In this document: positions 1-12,468 of the stretch, in pieces | How the letters are laid out: every line of letters begins with the position of its first letter | Numbering within the stretch: position 1 is the first letter of the stretch | Origin: Panorpa germanica | Taxonomy: Eukaryota; Arthropoda; Insecta; Mecoptera; Panorpidae | DNA: 64,000 nucleotides | Direction of reading: 5' to 3' | Assembly: GCA_963678705.1 (NCBI GenBank) | Contig: OY783212.1 | Span: forward strand, 2,976,001 to 3,040,000 | The notes under the pieces: generated by a model | What the model was told of the DNA's origin: nothing | The model's input: only the letters and a program-made list of their open reading frames with translations | The model's database searches: none | Program-made: the position numbers and the translations under genes

Positions 1-2931
1 ATTCAGTCAGACAGTTTTATATGTTTGTAAAAAAAGCAATAATTTAATTAATAAAGTAGTTTTCTCGGTGACTGATGTAGTTAGGTCGTAAACTCTAACA
101 CGGTTAAAACAAATTTATAAACGATATGATATATTTCAACCATCTACAAAACATACAATTATTATTATTTTACAATTAATGCAAGATATAACTTAACTGT
201 TGAAATCGCAGTAAATATAAAAAAAATTTAAAAAGAAAAATAATAAAAGTCGGATCAATTCTTTAAAATAAAATAAAATTTAAAAATTGTGCGTTTACCG
301 ACAGTGATTGGAAACTTTTAAGAGAAATATAATAAATATACCATAATGCGTCGTAGACTTTTAAAGATGTACATGTATAATATCTATACGGATATCTGAA
401 GCGTCCAATTTTTAATTAAATGACTTATAGAGAAATTTATTAAAATATGTAAATCTAAAATAAACGTTTTTCGCAAAACCAAAAATTACATTACAAAGAA
501 ATTACATGTAATAAATAATTATCAAAATGCACAATAGAAAAATATTTAACGCCTGAATAAGTTTGATAGGCTATTATTATTACATTAAAAATATTTGATA
601 ATGACAGAACAACTTGGTGACACGCGCCTAAAACGAATTTGCACCATATTCAACTACCCCTACACATAGTATAGTGAATTATACACAAAATTGAACAGAT
701 TGTTAAGTACATCTTATCTGAAAATGCATATGATCTAGCTTAGGGGTCGTCGGCGCAGTTCATTAGTGAGACATCTTCAAAAAATCGAAATTTCAATTGA
801 GCAGGCAGTTGTATATTTATGTTGAGTAGCGAATTATTTAACAGAATGCGCGCAAAAAATAAACCCGTTTATGTAACAGGTATATACAGGCCGCATTAGG
901 CTTTCAGCGTGTCCGGCTCTATGCTGATAGTAAAAAACGGGCCCTAAATCTAAGATTATGGTTACAATAGTTAACTATAAACCTGTAATAAATTTCCCTT
1001 CTTCACCTAGCACGCGAAATCAATTGTATCTAGTCACAATTAATTACCTTTAAATCTATCTTAAAATAAACCGAGTTCGATATTATAAATCCCTATAACA
1101 ACGAAATTATACAACCAAAATTTTGGGATTTTTAAATAAAGATATTTTTTTTAAATTCAATGATTTTTAATATCAAACATTTGCCTGACTAATGAAATAG
1201 ACACTTTGGAGTATTCTTATGCTTATTCTTTACCCCACTTATTTTAAGATTAATTTTGTTTATAATTTTTATATTCTAACCTAATAAACTTATTACAAAA
1301 TTAATAAAACGTTATTTTGTGTGAGTTACAGTTTTGAAGATAAAGGAAAAAAACTGATTACACCGTTATTTTTAATATACGGCTGAACGTGCCTGCCCGA
1401 ACGTCAAAATGCAAATTTTAATCCAAGTTTGATCATCTTACATGATGAAATATAAAATTGCTGCAAAATAAATGACAGATTTCCAGCACTAACCGTCGCC
1501 AGCCAACGAATCTCAATAATCACGAAGCGTCTGGCAAGCAGCTACAAGTACCTTCCTTCCCAGTCAGTACCCATACGTTGTACGTACGTGCAAATATTAA
1601 TTACTCTTGCAATTACAGGTACAAAAACACATTGAAAATTAAAAGTGAATTTCTTGAATGTTTGCTAAGTACTAGTATAGCGATAGAATTTAATTTTATG
1701 TATTTATAGTATTATAAAATATAATTACAAGAATTACGACTGCATATAATAGTACTTCAATAATATGAACCAGAAGTATTATTTTAATTATGAAAATTAT
1801 GTATTTTATTTTATGTACCTTATATCTTTATAGAAACATTTGTTATGACGCTGAATTCGTAATATTTATGTATTCGATCCAGTGACAATTCAGCAATTCT
1901 TTTCTCTTCGGCATTATGAACCCATAAAGTTTCGCGAGGAATTTCAAATTAAGAACTAAGTTAGGACGCAAAAATTCTATTCGAAACAATTAAGTCAAGA
2001 ACCCTAATAGATCATTGCTGAACAAAACAAATTTGACACTTAAGAAACTTGATTTTAAAAATTGACACTGAAGAATTGAGAAGAATTTGACATAACAAAA
2101 AAGTTTATGTTTAATTATTGTAGTTTACTAAAGTACCATCATTTAGAAGTTTTAATATTTAATGGAACTATACTTATAATTGACATGTATTGGCTTGTTT
2201 ATGTTTAATTATTAAACATAATTTAACATAAGTGTAAAACTAATAAGCTTTTGCCACCCTAATAAAAATTAATATTCGCAATCACTTGTTAACGTTTTAA
2301 TTGCGTTGAACAAATAACATAAAAGAATGGCATACATATTCTAATTATAATATAACTTATCATATGTAATACAAATATGTAATAGTGATAAAAAATCACT
2401 TACAATTTCTTGTATTTTGTCCACCGGTAATAATTGCACGTGGTTTCTTATTTACACTGCACTTTAACTAAGGAACATACGCTTGAATCGACGACCGCGA
2501 CGCCACTAAAGTTATATTTTTTATTGTAAGATCACATTGATGTCTATATTATATATATACAAACACACGTGTTTTCTGTAGCGCCATCTCTTTTGTAAGT
2601 ACATAAACATTATATCCCATTGGATTCTAAATAACAATCTAAATTGATTGTAATATTTACTAAATCCAAAACAAACTATGTTACTTTTTATATTATAATT
2701 AATGATTTACATCAGTTGAATTATATAATATATCAATTGAATTGATATATGCAATACAAATTATTAATTCTATTTTTATTTAACGAATCTGTAGTGTATG
2801 ACATTAGTTTTGTAATGTTGGCTATGTTGGTACACGTTTTATTTACAACCATTTACTTTGCAGATATGTTTTGGGTGTTTTGATATTTATTTGAAGTTGT
2901 GTAGTTGAAAAAGTGAACTTATAGAATAAAC
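1..2931. other. AT-rich intergenic DNA upstream of ADO
   Basis: I see no convincing coding region. The stretch is dominated by A/T runs. Two short, more GC-balanced patches (about 730-960 and 1500-1600) do not translate into anything recognisable. The part just before 2932 presumably holds the promoter and 5' leader of the dioxygenase gene, but no TATA box or initiator stands out from the general AT background. Confidence 0.5.
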
Positions 2932-3639
2932 ATGTCGACGAAACAAATTTTAAATGTTTTTAAACAAGCGATAGTAACCTTTCCTCTAAGGTCAGCGCCG
3001 TCCGCTGAAATATTTAACAATAATTTTAAACAATTAAAAACCTTAGTCGACCAAATATCTAAGGAACATGTGAATTTGGACAGCTCACTACTTAAAGCAC
3101 CGGAGTTAAAAGGGCCATGTACTTACATTAAAGTATATGAAGATGCTCACGTCAATATCAGCATTTTCGTAGTGCGTCCAGGACATAAACTTCCTCTGCA
3201 TGATCATCCTCATATGCATGGACTTTTGAAAGTTATAGCAGGTACTGTTCGCATACAAACATATACAGCAGATAAGAGTTTAACCTCTAAACTTGAAAAT
3301 GAAGTTGCATCAAAAGATAATATTAATGGAAAAGTTGTGGCTGCTTTAAAACACAGTCCTATAATTTGTAACGAAAAATCAGAATGTTGTGTACTGACAC
3401 CCGACGATGGTAACTTCCATGAAATTACACCTGTTGAAGGACCGGCAGCGTTTTTAGATGTCCTGTCTCCACCATATGAAACGGATCTGCCCGATATTGG
3501 TACAAGACAATGTACATATTACCAAGAAGTTGCTGAAATTAAGCCAAATGTTATACAGTTATCCGAAATTCCTCAACCCCAATGGTTCTGGTGCGAGTCT
3601 GCTTCTTATAAGGGGCCCCATTTGATGAACTTACTGTAA
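2932..3639 (+). CDS. ADO: 2-aminoethanethiol (cysteamine) dioxygenase, ADO/PCO family
   Basis: Single-exon gene of 235 residues. ADO is a non-haem iron thiol dioxygenase. In animals it oxidises cysteamine to hypotaurine and N-terminal cysteines of proteins, feeding the oxygen-sensing N-degron pathway in the cytosol. The sequence shows the cupin-type core: motif LPLHDHPHMHGLLKV at residues 87-101 supplies His90 and His92, and NFHEI at 161-165 supplies the third iron ligand, His163. Cys194 and Tyr196 (in RQCTYYQ) sit where human ADO has its Cys-Tyr cross-link. The C-terminal WFWCE motif is also family-typical. The length is slightly below human ADO (270). The ATG is the first in frame after an AT-rich leader. 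An AATAAA at 3828-3833 is a plausible poly(A) signal. Intronless structure is also usual for vertebrate ADO, so it need not be a retrocopy. No defects seen. Confidence 0.95.
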   Translation: MSTKQILNVFKQAIVTFPLRSAPSAEIFNNNFKQLKTLVDQISKEHVNLDSSLLKAPELKGPCTYIKVYEDAHVNISIFVVRPGHKLPLHDHPHMHGLLKVIAGTVRIQTYTADKSLTSKLENEVASKDNINGKVVAALKHSPIICNEKSECCVLTPDDGNFHEITPVEGPAAFLDVLSPPYETDLPDIGTRQCTYYQEVAEIKPNVIQLSEIPQPQWFWCESASYKGPHLMNLL

Positions 3640-6600
3640 GTTTCAATTTATTTTCAATAACCGGATTTATTTTAAAATCTTATCTAAATAGTATTTGTAT
3701 GTAGGGATAACGATTACCTATCTTTATACTTTAGTGTGTAATAACTGGTTTGCATGTAAAGAAATGAAAACAATTATTGCAATATTAGTTGGTACTTAAA
3801 CAAGAACTCGATTATTAAACAATAATCAATAAATTCTTTTCCTAGTCTTCGTGATTTGTTTTTAAATGGCATTTCAAGTCTAATTTCATTGCCAACTTGT
3901 TTACTTTCCATTCCACTGAGTTTTCGTTATAAATATTACATCAAAATATGATCTACCTATAAGTAAATTAATTAAGGTCATTGTAATTATTAAGTTTTCT
4001 GGGATTATCTTCAATTAAACTCGGAAATCTCGAGTGCTCTGCTAATATATTTTTAAATTTAATTTTTATCTATTTTGACGGAGATAATACTGTCTACAAA
4101 AAAATAATCAAGGTCATTAAGTCTAATTTAAATTCAATAAATTTAATATATACAATTTCTTATTTCGGGAACCAGTTTTTATACAACTAACCAAATGGCG
4201 TATACTAAAATGGCTGCTTGCAATAATATTCATTAAAAATACTCTGCATCAAACATTTTATATCTTTCCTTCTTTTTTAAAACTCCTATATGTTTAAAAT
4301 GAATAAAAATATATAATTTTAAAAAATGTTACTCCAAAATTTGATGTTGTAAAGATTATTTTTAAAGAAAGTTATTGCATAGTAACGTTCGCATAAGATA
4401 AGGAACTTATATTTATCAGGTAATGAATAGTAGACCAACAAATGTTGTATTATATATATATACCTAATATTTTTTTATTATTAAGTTCCTTATATGATCT
4501 GTTTCACTATATTTAAAAAGGTTACATTTTTATTTAAAAAGAGGAAGGAAAAAAATTGCATTTTCAACAGTAAAAATATTTTAGAAAGTAAGATTTGTTT
4601 TTATTATATAACATATTTTTAAAGTTTTAACCTTCATTCTATATGTAATTGAAATATATATGTGTAAACAGTAATAATTTACCAATTGGTGGACAATGGA
4701 ACACGCATAACGACTTTTTAATATTTCTGTCCTTGTATTGAAATTATATCATAACATTGATATACTCAAATTTGGTAACAAACAAAAAAAAAACTGTAAA
4801 ATTTATTTCCTAAAAGAATGATATATATTTATATAACGTTTTAATAGAAGAATTTTAATTTGATGTTTTAGATACTATAAAGAAATCTTATCTTAAATCG
4901 TACGTGTTGATTTTATCTTAATGATAAAAGATTAATAAGAATATTAATAGTATATCTACTTAAATTATTATATCTTTTCATAAACAGAACAAAATCAGTA
5001 TAACAATTTTTTACAAAATATTTAATTGATATTAGAAGATACAAATAAAACTCATAGAAAGTATTTCAAAGAAAATATTAAAATAAAGAATTAAATGTTT
5101 AATGATATAATTTTTTTCAAAACAAAACGTTAATTATAAATTATTTTTAAACAAACAAATGTATAAAATTATTGATTATTTAATAATAATAACATAATTA
5201 TTTGATAAAATTCCTTTTAATACATGCAACATATTTTCCTTATAGTTTATATAATGTTTTTTATTTTTAAAATTGTCCATATAGTGTTTGTTTTCTTTTT
5301 TAAATGATATTGTATAATGTTAAGTATTTATATCGATTACGAAAATTGGTTATTTTTAGTTATTTATATTTGAAATTTCAAATATATTTAGAACCTAAAA
5401 TTTACGTTGAGTGATATTTCACTTGCCTATTCAATTTTTTCAAACGAAAAGTTATCCATTTTTAAATCCATAATCGATATTTTTATTTATAATTTAACAA
5501 TTTAAATTTCAGGATAATAAAACTGATAAGACAAGCTCTAATTTATGCCAGATTATTATAATCAATTATATTTATTATTTAAAATCTTTTAATACAAGAA
5601 CAAGTTCATATAAATTTTAAAATGTAAACTGGTATTTTGATTGGTGGCAGTGGTTAGTTAATATTATTTTAAATACTAGAGTAAAACATTGATAACAGAA
5701 TGTAATTATGGGATTTAGATTATGAAAAAAATTATATATAATGACATAGCACCAAAAATTAGACTTTTATTTAACTAAATTAACGTTTACTAATACGTAT
5801 TTTCTTTTATCGTTGTGAAATCGTAAAAAAAATCAATAAAATGTATTTTTTGTCCAGTTGAGCAAATTGACTTATTTTTAATTCGTTGAAATATGGCTAA
5901 AATTCTATAGTTTGTTGAATTTAAATTGGTACATATTTTTAAAATGTAATCCTATAAAATTACATTAATTTTACAACTGCAGTTAACGACAGTTGTAAAA
6001 ACAAACAATCGCGTGTTATTTTTTTGATTACTCATTCATTAATTAATTTTATCTTCAAGGTCATATTAATATCAGTGATCAGGTCAGTTTTAATTTTGAC
6101 TAATGTTGTAGCGAATACGTTTTAACTAGTTGTATAATCTAAATATGAATTGGCCCCTTTTGTCGATTGCCTGTTATCATTTGATATACGACAAGCCTTT
6201 ACTGTATATTTTTTATTGAGGTCAAAAGTGGCTTACGTATCATATATTTTTATGACATAAAATATAATATAATACGACAATTAAATGAATAAAAATGTGC
6301 AATAATTTTTAAATACGTACGATGACTCTTACGAGAAAAGCGATATAATAAAACATGTGATGTTTAGGCACCGTAAACTGATTACATTAGTGAGTAATTC
6401 GTATAAACAAATATTAATAGTAGAGAACTATTTTCTATAATAATATTTACGAACTAAAGTCAATTCTGTTGAACACGCACCACTTATTTGTATTAAAATA
6501 TAGTACAAATAAATGCTTTAATCTACAGAGCGTCCGCAGTATATTTAACGGGGGGAACAATATGTACTTCGAATTATGTTCTAAATCTGTAATCTATAAA

Positions 6601-6876
6601 TTTGTTTCTTTTATAAAACTTAGCCGTGCCTACGGACGCCCATGCGCATTTTTTACATTTTGTTATTAAAAATGTTTATATTAATATTCACGAAAATAAT
6701 GTTGATATTAATAAAATATATAGAAAATCGTAACAAAAGTAAAAATATGACATGCATTTTTTTGAATATTAACATACTCTAGTTTTATATTCTATTTTAT
6801 AAGTAATAAAGTATCAAATTATCAATCATATTTTCACAATAGTGAAGAGAATCAGGAAGATCAATCAATATCTGCA
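3640..6876. other. AT-rich intergenic DNA between ADO and PGM3
   Basis: About 3.2 kb of very AT-rich sequence separates the two genes, which are transcribed toward each other. No coding region, tRNA-like fold or well-formed transposon is visible. Two GC-balanced spots near 6530 and 6640 contain weakly complementary pieces (GCGTCCG and CGGACGC), possibly the ends of an eroded inverted-repeat element. The open frame at 6469-6669 lies over these and shows no protein-like features. Confidence 0.45.
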
Positions 6877-9800
6877 TTAGAATGAAGGTATATTAGGTTC
6901 CTCTCCAACACCTCCAGCTTTTTTATAAACTGCAAGAGCTACCTCAGCAGCAAGTCTATCGGTATCCTAGAATAAAAAAAAATAAATGTAGTAATTCATC
7001 CGGAAAATAACTAGGCTATATTTTTACAATTTTATGAAATAATTATGTAACTAATTAGATATAATAATTAATAGACAAAGAAACAATTGTTAACGTGATG
7101 TTTTAAAAGAATAATGAATTTAATTGTATGTTATGTGTATGTACTGCAAACTATTATATATGGAAACTATATAATGAATAAATAAATGTATTAAATATGT
7201 CTTGTAACGAATTGTATTTGAATAAAAATGTATTAATTTTAAAATAAATATTGTGTTAGGTAACAAGTGTACGCTTAAACTGAAAAGACTTGATTATGAA
7301 AAATGCCATCATACAATCATACTAAAATTGTTCATGTAATAAGGCTCCATTCACAGCTACTGAGTTTTTCAATTTATGTTTTAACCATTCAAGTATCATT
7401 TCCACTCACTGATTTTACTTTTAATTTAAGGTTTTAACCTTAAATGTAAGTTTCAACTTGTGAAATCATGCTTCGTTTCTCAGTAATATACTTCATTTTA
7501 TAATAATTACTATCTTTATTTAATACAAATTATGATATTGAATATATTTCGTTATATTTCTCAAGCTGAAATTTACGTTTAAGATTAAAACCTTAAATTA
7601 ACAGTAAAACTCAGTGAGTGGGAATGAGGCTTGTTCAGTTTGTGAAATATAAAACAATAAAAATAATTCATATTAAATAAACATAGAAATTTATAATTAA
7701 AGAAAGTATATTTAAGGTTTAAAACATAAAATTAAATTCACTAGCTGGAAATGGGTTGAAGTTATAAAAATATTTAATCAAAATATATGTACTCATTATA
7801 AATATATACGCATTTAGGTGTTGGGCATCAAATAGATTACATATATTTTAATAAATTTATAAATATGCTAAATACTGGCAATGTGCCATTCATAAATAAA
7901 TATTGTACTTAATAACTCTAAATATAATACATAATACGTATAAATAACTTGTTTTCTTATTCAATCGCATTTATAAATAAAAACCAATGCTACAGTCGTC
8001 AGACGTCATAAAAGTGCCACGTAACCACGTGTCAATAATCACATAACTACGAGTAATTTGGAATAATATAAAAATAAAATCAAATTGTATATATGACTTA
8101 CTTCTCTAGTACTTGCTTCTGCATATACTCTAACTATATCTTCAGTTCCAGACGGTCGTACAAATGCTCGACCTTTTGAATATTTTGCTGCCAATACATT
8201 TATATCATCTTGTAAACCTTCAGGTGTAACACAAATTCGTTCAGCATCAGTGGTAGTAATGACATTACGATCCTAAAAGCATTTTTTTAAAATCAGAAAT
8301 CATATATACAACAGAACTATAAAAATATGTACAAAAGGAGTTATTTACTTTAACAACGACTTTGAGTTGTCTGTTTGGTAGATCTGTGTATGTTGCAAGC
8401 CACTGGTCCAAGTTCCATCCCTTATAATGCAATATTGTTTCCACTAGTAACATATCAGAAATAGCATCACCAACAGTCTCGTTTGTTAGATCTATGAATT
8501 TTAAGAGGCGTGCCGATGCAAACCTTTGAGAATCTTCAAGACTGAAAAGTTAATAAACTGTAGAAAATCTGTAAAGACTAATAACTAAACAATATTTATC
8601 AAATTCATCTAAACATCCTTTCCTAAAATAAAAACGTTTAAGCAAAGTACCTAGTATTAGCGCAGGCTGCTCTTAGTTTATCCTTAGTTTCTTTTGAAAA
8701 TACAATAGTTCCATGTCCGTTTGCTTCGAAATAAACTCCAATATCAAACTCCAACGCCCTATGATGTAAATGTTTTACACCAGTAGGAACGCATGCAACC
8801 GGTACTTTTAGTTCATTCGATATGTAGTCTGTAGAGGCACCGTTTGCGTATGCTGTTTGAACCAATCCGAGTCCGATATTCAAACCTGTTTAACGAAAAT
8901 AATGTAGCATATTTCAATTAAATACATACATAATAACTAACTAGGTTCTTACCTGTAAGCTTAACTTGTTCCATTAAATATCCTGCTAATAGAGTTGCTA
9001 TTCTATCTCCATCAAATAAATGAAAAGTTTGATTAGCATCAGTGTAGTAGTAAACAATTCGGTCTGCGTCGCCATCTACTGACACACATCGGACATTCTC
9101 TTCTACTGGAACACCATGTGGTGCACGCTGCTGCACTTTAACGAAATCTGCCCCACACTAAACAATAAATTAGGTATGTTTTCAGTGAACATTAAATGAG
9201 AGTAGGTATCACTATCAGAAGACTCAAAATGTTGTAATGAATCCTAATTTACGAGTTCCGGTGCGTTTCCGGTACTGCGTAAGAATAATAAGGTACATTC
9301 AGAGCGGAAATAAGAGCAATGACCAGACTCGAATAAAAATAACAACTGGAACTCATTCAAGAGATTGAAATATACATGAAATTTATTTAATTTTTTTTGC
9401 TCAATTTCGCCCTGTTACTAATTTATTTATTACTAATTGCTTGCACCAAATCGTGGAGTTTAATATCTAAAATTTTTGCTTAACACGCGTATTTCACTAA
9501 ATCTTGTTGATGTGATGTTACAAAACCAAGAAGTAAAATTTCTTGGTTTTACTTATACAAAACATATAAATAAGATGATGTGAAAGAAATTCATACCTGA
9601 TGATTTAATTTTCCAGTCCCATTATTAAATATTTCAATGTCTACACTATCTCCTAATCTCTTCCGAAATTGCACCATTTTCTTGGCTCCGACACCATTAG
9701 CACCGTCATAGAGAACTCTAGGAGTATAATTACCATTTGACGAATTTTCCCGTCTTAGTTGTTTAAAAGCAGAAATCAATTTTTCATAATATCCTACATT

Positions 9801-10988
9801 TAAAAAGTTAGGAAATCAAGTCTACTTAAAATAGTTAATCCGCTAAACATAAACATGATTGTTACCTAAAAATCCTGAATGGTTTTACTTAAATGAAATC
9901 TAGCAATATTTAATTTGAAAAGGTCTTAATTTTATTATTTTATAAGCCCGAGAAAGATCTTAAGTAAATTTGTGATTTTTTAATCCGGAAAAAGGTAACA
10001 AAATAGGTCACAAACGCTGTATATTAGATAACATATTATATCTAACTTTCTTTATGTTAGTCATATCTTAAATACATGTAACTGTGTTTAGCGAGATGTG
10101 TATTATATGTAATATAAATTAATTTACATTACATATAATAATTATTACATATGGTAATAATTGTTACCATCTTCAGTCGGTATTCCATATTCTCTATTTG
10201 TATTCATTGCAGCAACAAAGAAGTGTAACATTGGTGTACTAACAACTCCAAACTCTCTTGGAGTTCCACGTAAAGTTAGAACACCGTCCACGGCAGCTTT
10301 GGTAAGACCTGGACTGCTATATCTACAACAATAAAACATTATTATGTGTTAATAAGCAACTTTGAATTATTTGAAGAACTTCTATGAATATCATAGAACT
10401 CCTTCTGTTATTAATAAATGCAACTATTTTACCGCGTGTCCATACCAACAAAAACATTGGCTTTCAGATTTAAGTCAATTCCTAATGTTTCTATCATATC
10501 ACCAACAGTACTTTCTAATTCATCATCCCTGGAAAAAAAAATAAAAGTTAATCGCTATACTACTGTACTTTGTATATATAAATAAAGCTATTTTGACTCA
10601 CCGAACATTAACTAATTTAGTAGCTAAAACTTCCCAACTTTGATCCAGCATCTCCCCCAGAGGATCAACAAGTTTAACTCCATTATCAGCTTCAGGATTA
10701 TGAGATGCAGTAATCATTAAACCAATTGCAGCACTTTGCTTTACTCTAGATCTCATTGCAGCTAAAATTCCCATTCGAAACATAACATAGTCAAGGTTTG
10801 TTGCTCTAAAATATTTTGAAATGTTTATTATTCTTCATTTTGATGTGAATTAGAACATAACCTCACTTAAATGACATTAAAACTTACTTGGTACGAAAAC
10901 CAGCTGTACCATATTGTATATCTGCAGATATCGTTTTAGGATGAAGCTCTCTTGCAAAAGCATATATTGTTTTTAAATTCACTGACAT
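6877..10988 (-). CDS. PGM3: Phosphoacetylglucosamine mutase (AGM1/PGM3; nesthocker in fly)
   Basis: Converts GlcNAc-6-P to GlcNAc-1-P in the cytosolic UDP-GlcNAc pathway that feeds chitin, N-glycan and GPI synthesis. Ten exons join in frame with GT-AG borders: 10888-10988, 10602-10805, 10433-10528, 10168-10322, 9597-9793, 8953-9157, 8651-8885, 8349-8541, 8102-8272 and 6877-6966. The total is 1647 nt, giving 548 residues (human 542). All key motifs are present: catalytic phosphoserine Ser68 in ITASHNP, metal loop Asp279/281/283 in DGDAD, sugar loop EANGHGT at 373-379, and phosphate-binding RPSGTED beginning at Arg501. The start ATG opens [15 protein letters not shown] and has no competing upstream start. 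No frameshift or stop, so the gene appears functional. The last intron (6967-8101) is much longer than the others and holds an inverted-repeat element. Confidence 0.96.
7346..7757. mobile_element. Nested inverted-repeat element (MITE in MITE) in the last PGM3 intron
   Basis: Two concentric pairs of inverted repeats are visible. The inner pair (about 7395-7475 and 7555-7634) matches over roughly 75 bases, including CACTCACTGA and TTAATTTAAGGTTTTAA on one side and their complements on the other. The outer pair (about 7346-7385 and 7715-7757) shares TTTATGTTTTAA and an AGCTA-TGA block in opposite orientation. The arrangement suggests one fold-back element inserted in a related one, or a compound element. 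No ORF inside. Edges are approximate because no target duplication is obvious. Confidence 0.7.
9522..9550. repeat. Short hairpin in PGM3 intron 5
   Basis: AAAACCAAGAA at 9522-9532 is followed after seven bases by its exact complement TTCTTGGTTTT at 9540-9550. It lies in the intron between the exons ending at 9157 and 9597. Possibly a small transposon footprint; function unknown. Confidence 0.5.
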
Positions 10989-12468
10989 TTTCAATAAATT
11001 TTAGATATGTTTTGAATATTAAAAAAGACAAGGAATGTTACGGAATGTACTTGTTACAAGGTACTCAATTATGAATAAAGAGTAGAGTCTGACTGAGTCA
11101 TAAATGCCACAAACCTCACCCTCACGATGTTATAAGCGTGAGGAACTTATGACGTGTAATCTATTAAGTACTTTCACTTTATATTATGATCCCCAATAAT
11201 CTTATACAAATTGAATGACTACTCTATTAACAGATATTAAAAAAAATATTAGAAATACTATAAAATATTTATTAAAAATTGTAATTACACTATTTAGACA
11301 TATAATAAATTCTTGATGGTTAAAAAAACATACAATAAAACTTTTATTTCTTATCTATAAGTACTTACAAAGTCTAGGACGGAATAATATTAATTGCTAA
11401 TATAAATGCACTTTACGTTATCAGAAACCTACTTTTATATTCATTATTTTACCATATAAAGCTAAAACTTCTTCCTATCTAATCAGAAAATTTTGTGTAG
11501 TGCTGCGTTTAAGGAGCTGCAAATAGTGAATAAATATGAGTATGCAGATTCAAAAATTAATTATTCTATTTTATAACATGCTAATTGTACACATTATGTT
11601 TAAGAAACATATAGAAAGGTCAATGGATCTTAGCTATTTAAATTAGATAGTTAAATACCTATTTAACTAAATTAACCTTTAGTACTTAAAATTCGTTTAT
11701 ATTTTTGTTGTTTAATATCTCAACTTTATGAATTTTGTTCCATCTTTTACCAATGTTAAGCCATAAGGAAATAATTTAGTCAGTGGTTTTTTAATACTTT
11801 ACTAGCTACTAATAATGTATCTTCTAAAAAAAGGTACAAAATAATATATTAATAAAAAACAGATCTTAAAAGAATCTATTAAGTCTGGAATAAGTATGAT
11901 TGTTACAACCTATTATTTTTAGCTAATAATCCAAGGTTCAAAAAACCATATTAAACCGCAACTAAATATTTCATGCACATACATACATATATCACACATA
12001 CGACACTAAATTTTAAAATTATATTTTTTTAAATGAGATTTCTACATAACGGGTTTGATTACATTTTTCGAATAATAGCTGCGGGCTATATTTAGTCTAT
12101 AACAAAATCGAATGTCACAAATAATATAAATCTTAACAAGTCAAGAATCTTACAACATGGCAACTCAACCACAATACACCTAACTGAATACTAATTTAAT
12201 AATACAGAAAAATAATTTCAAAATATGGGATCTATATAAATAAAATATATGTATACTACCTATATTAAAATAATCATAAATACGCCTTGGACGGAGTGAA
12301 TAATATCAAATAATTAATATAATTTGTCTTTTCTCAAAATTGGAATGTTTAAAGAATGACTAATCTAATCAAGTCACTTTAAATATTAAAATTGAATTAT
12401 GATAATAATATATTATTATTAATAAAATAAAAACTAAGAGATTTGCTTTGGATTTGCAAATACTATGA
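10989..12468. other. Intergenic DNA between PGM3 and the transferrin gene
   Basis: This is the upstream region of PGM3 and the downstream region of the transferrin gene. Near 11090-11155 there is a compound inverted repeat (GTCATAA and TTATGAC outside, CCTCACG and CGTGAGG inside). It lies about 100-160 bases upstream of the PGM3 ATG, so it could be in the promoter or 5' leader. The rest is AT-rich and holds no ORF that I can support. Confidence 0.45.

Noticed and set aside
6469..6669. 66-codon frame between ADO and PGM3
   Set aside because: No conserved motif, no usable context, and it overlaps weak inverted-repeat pieces.
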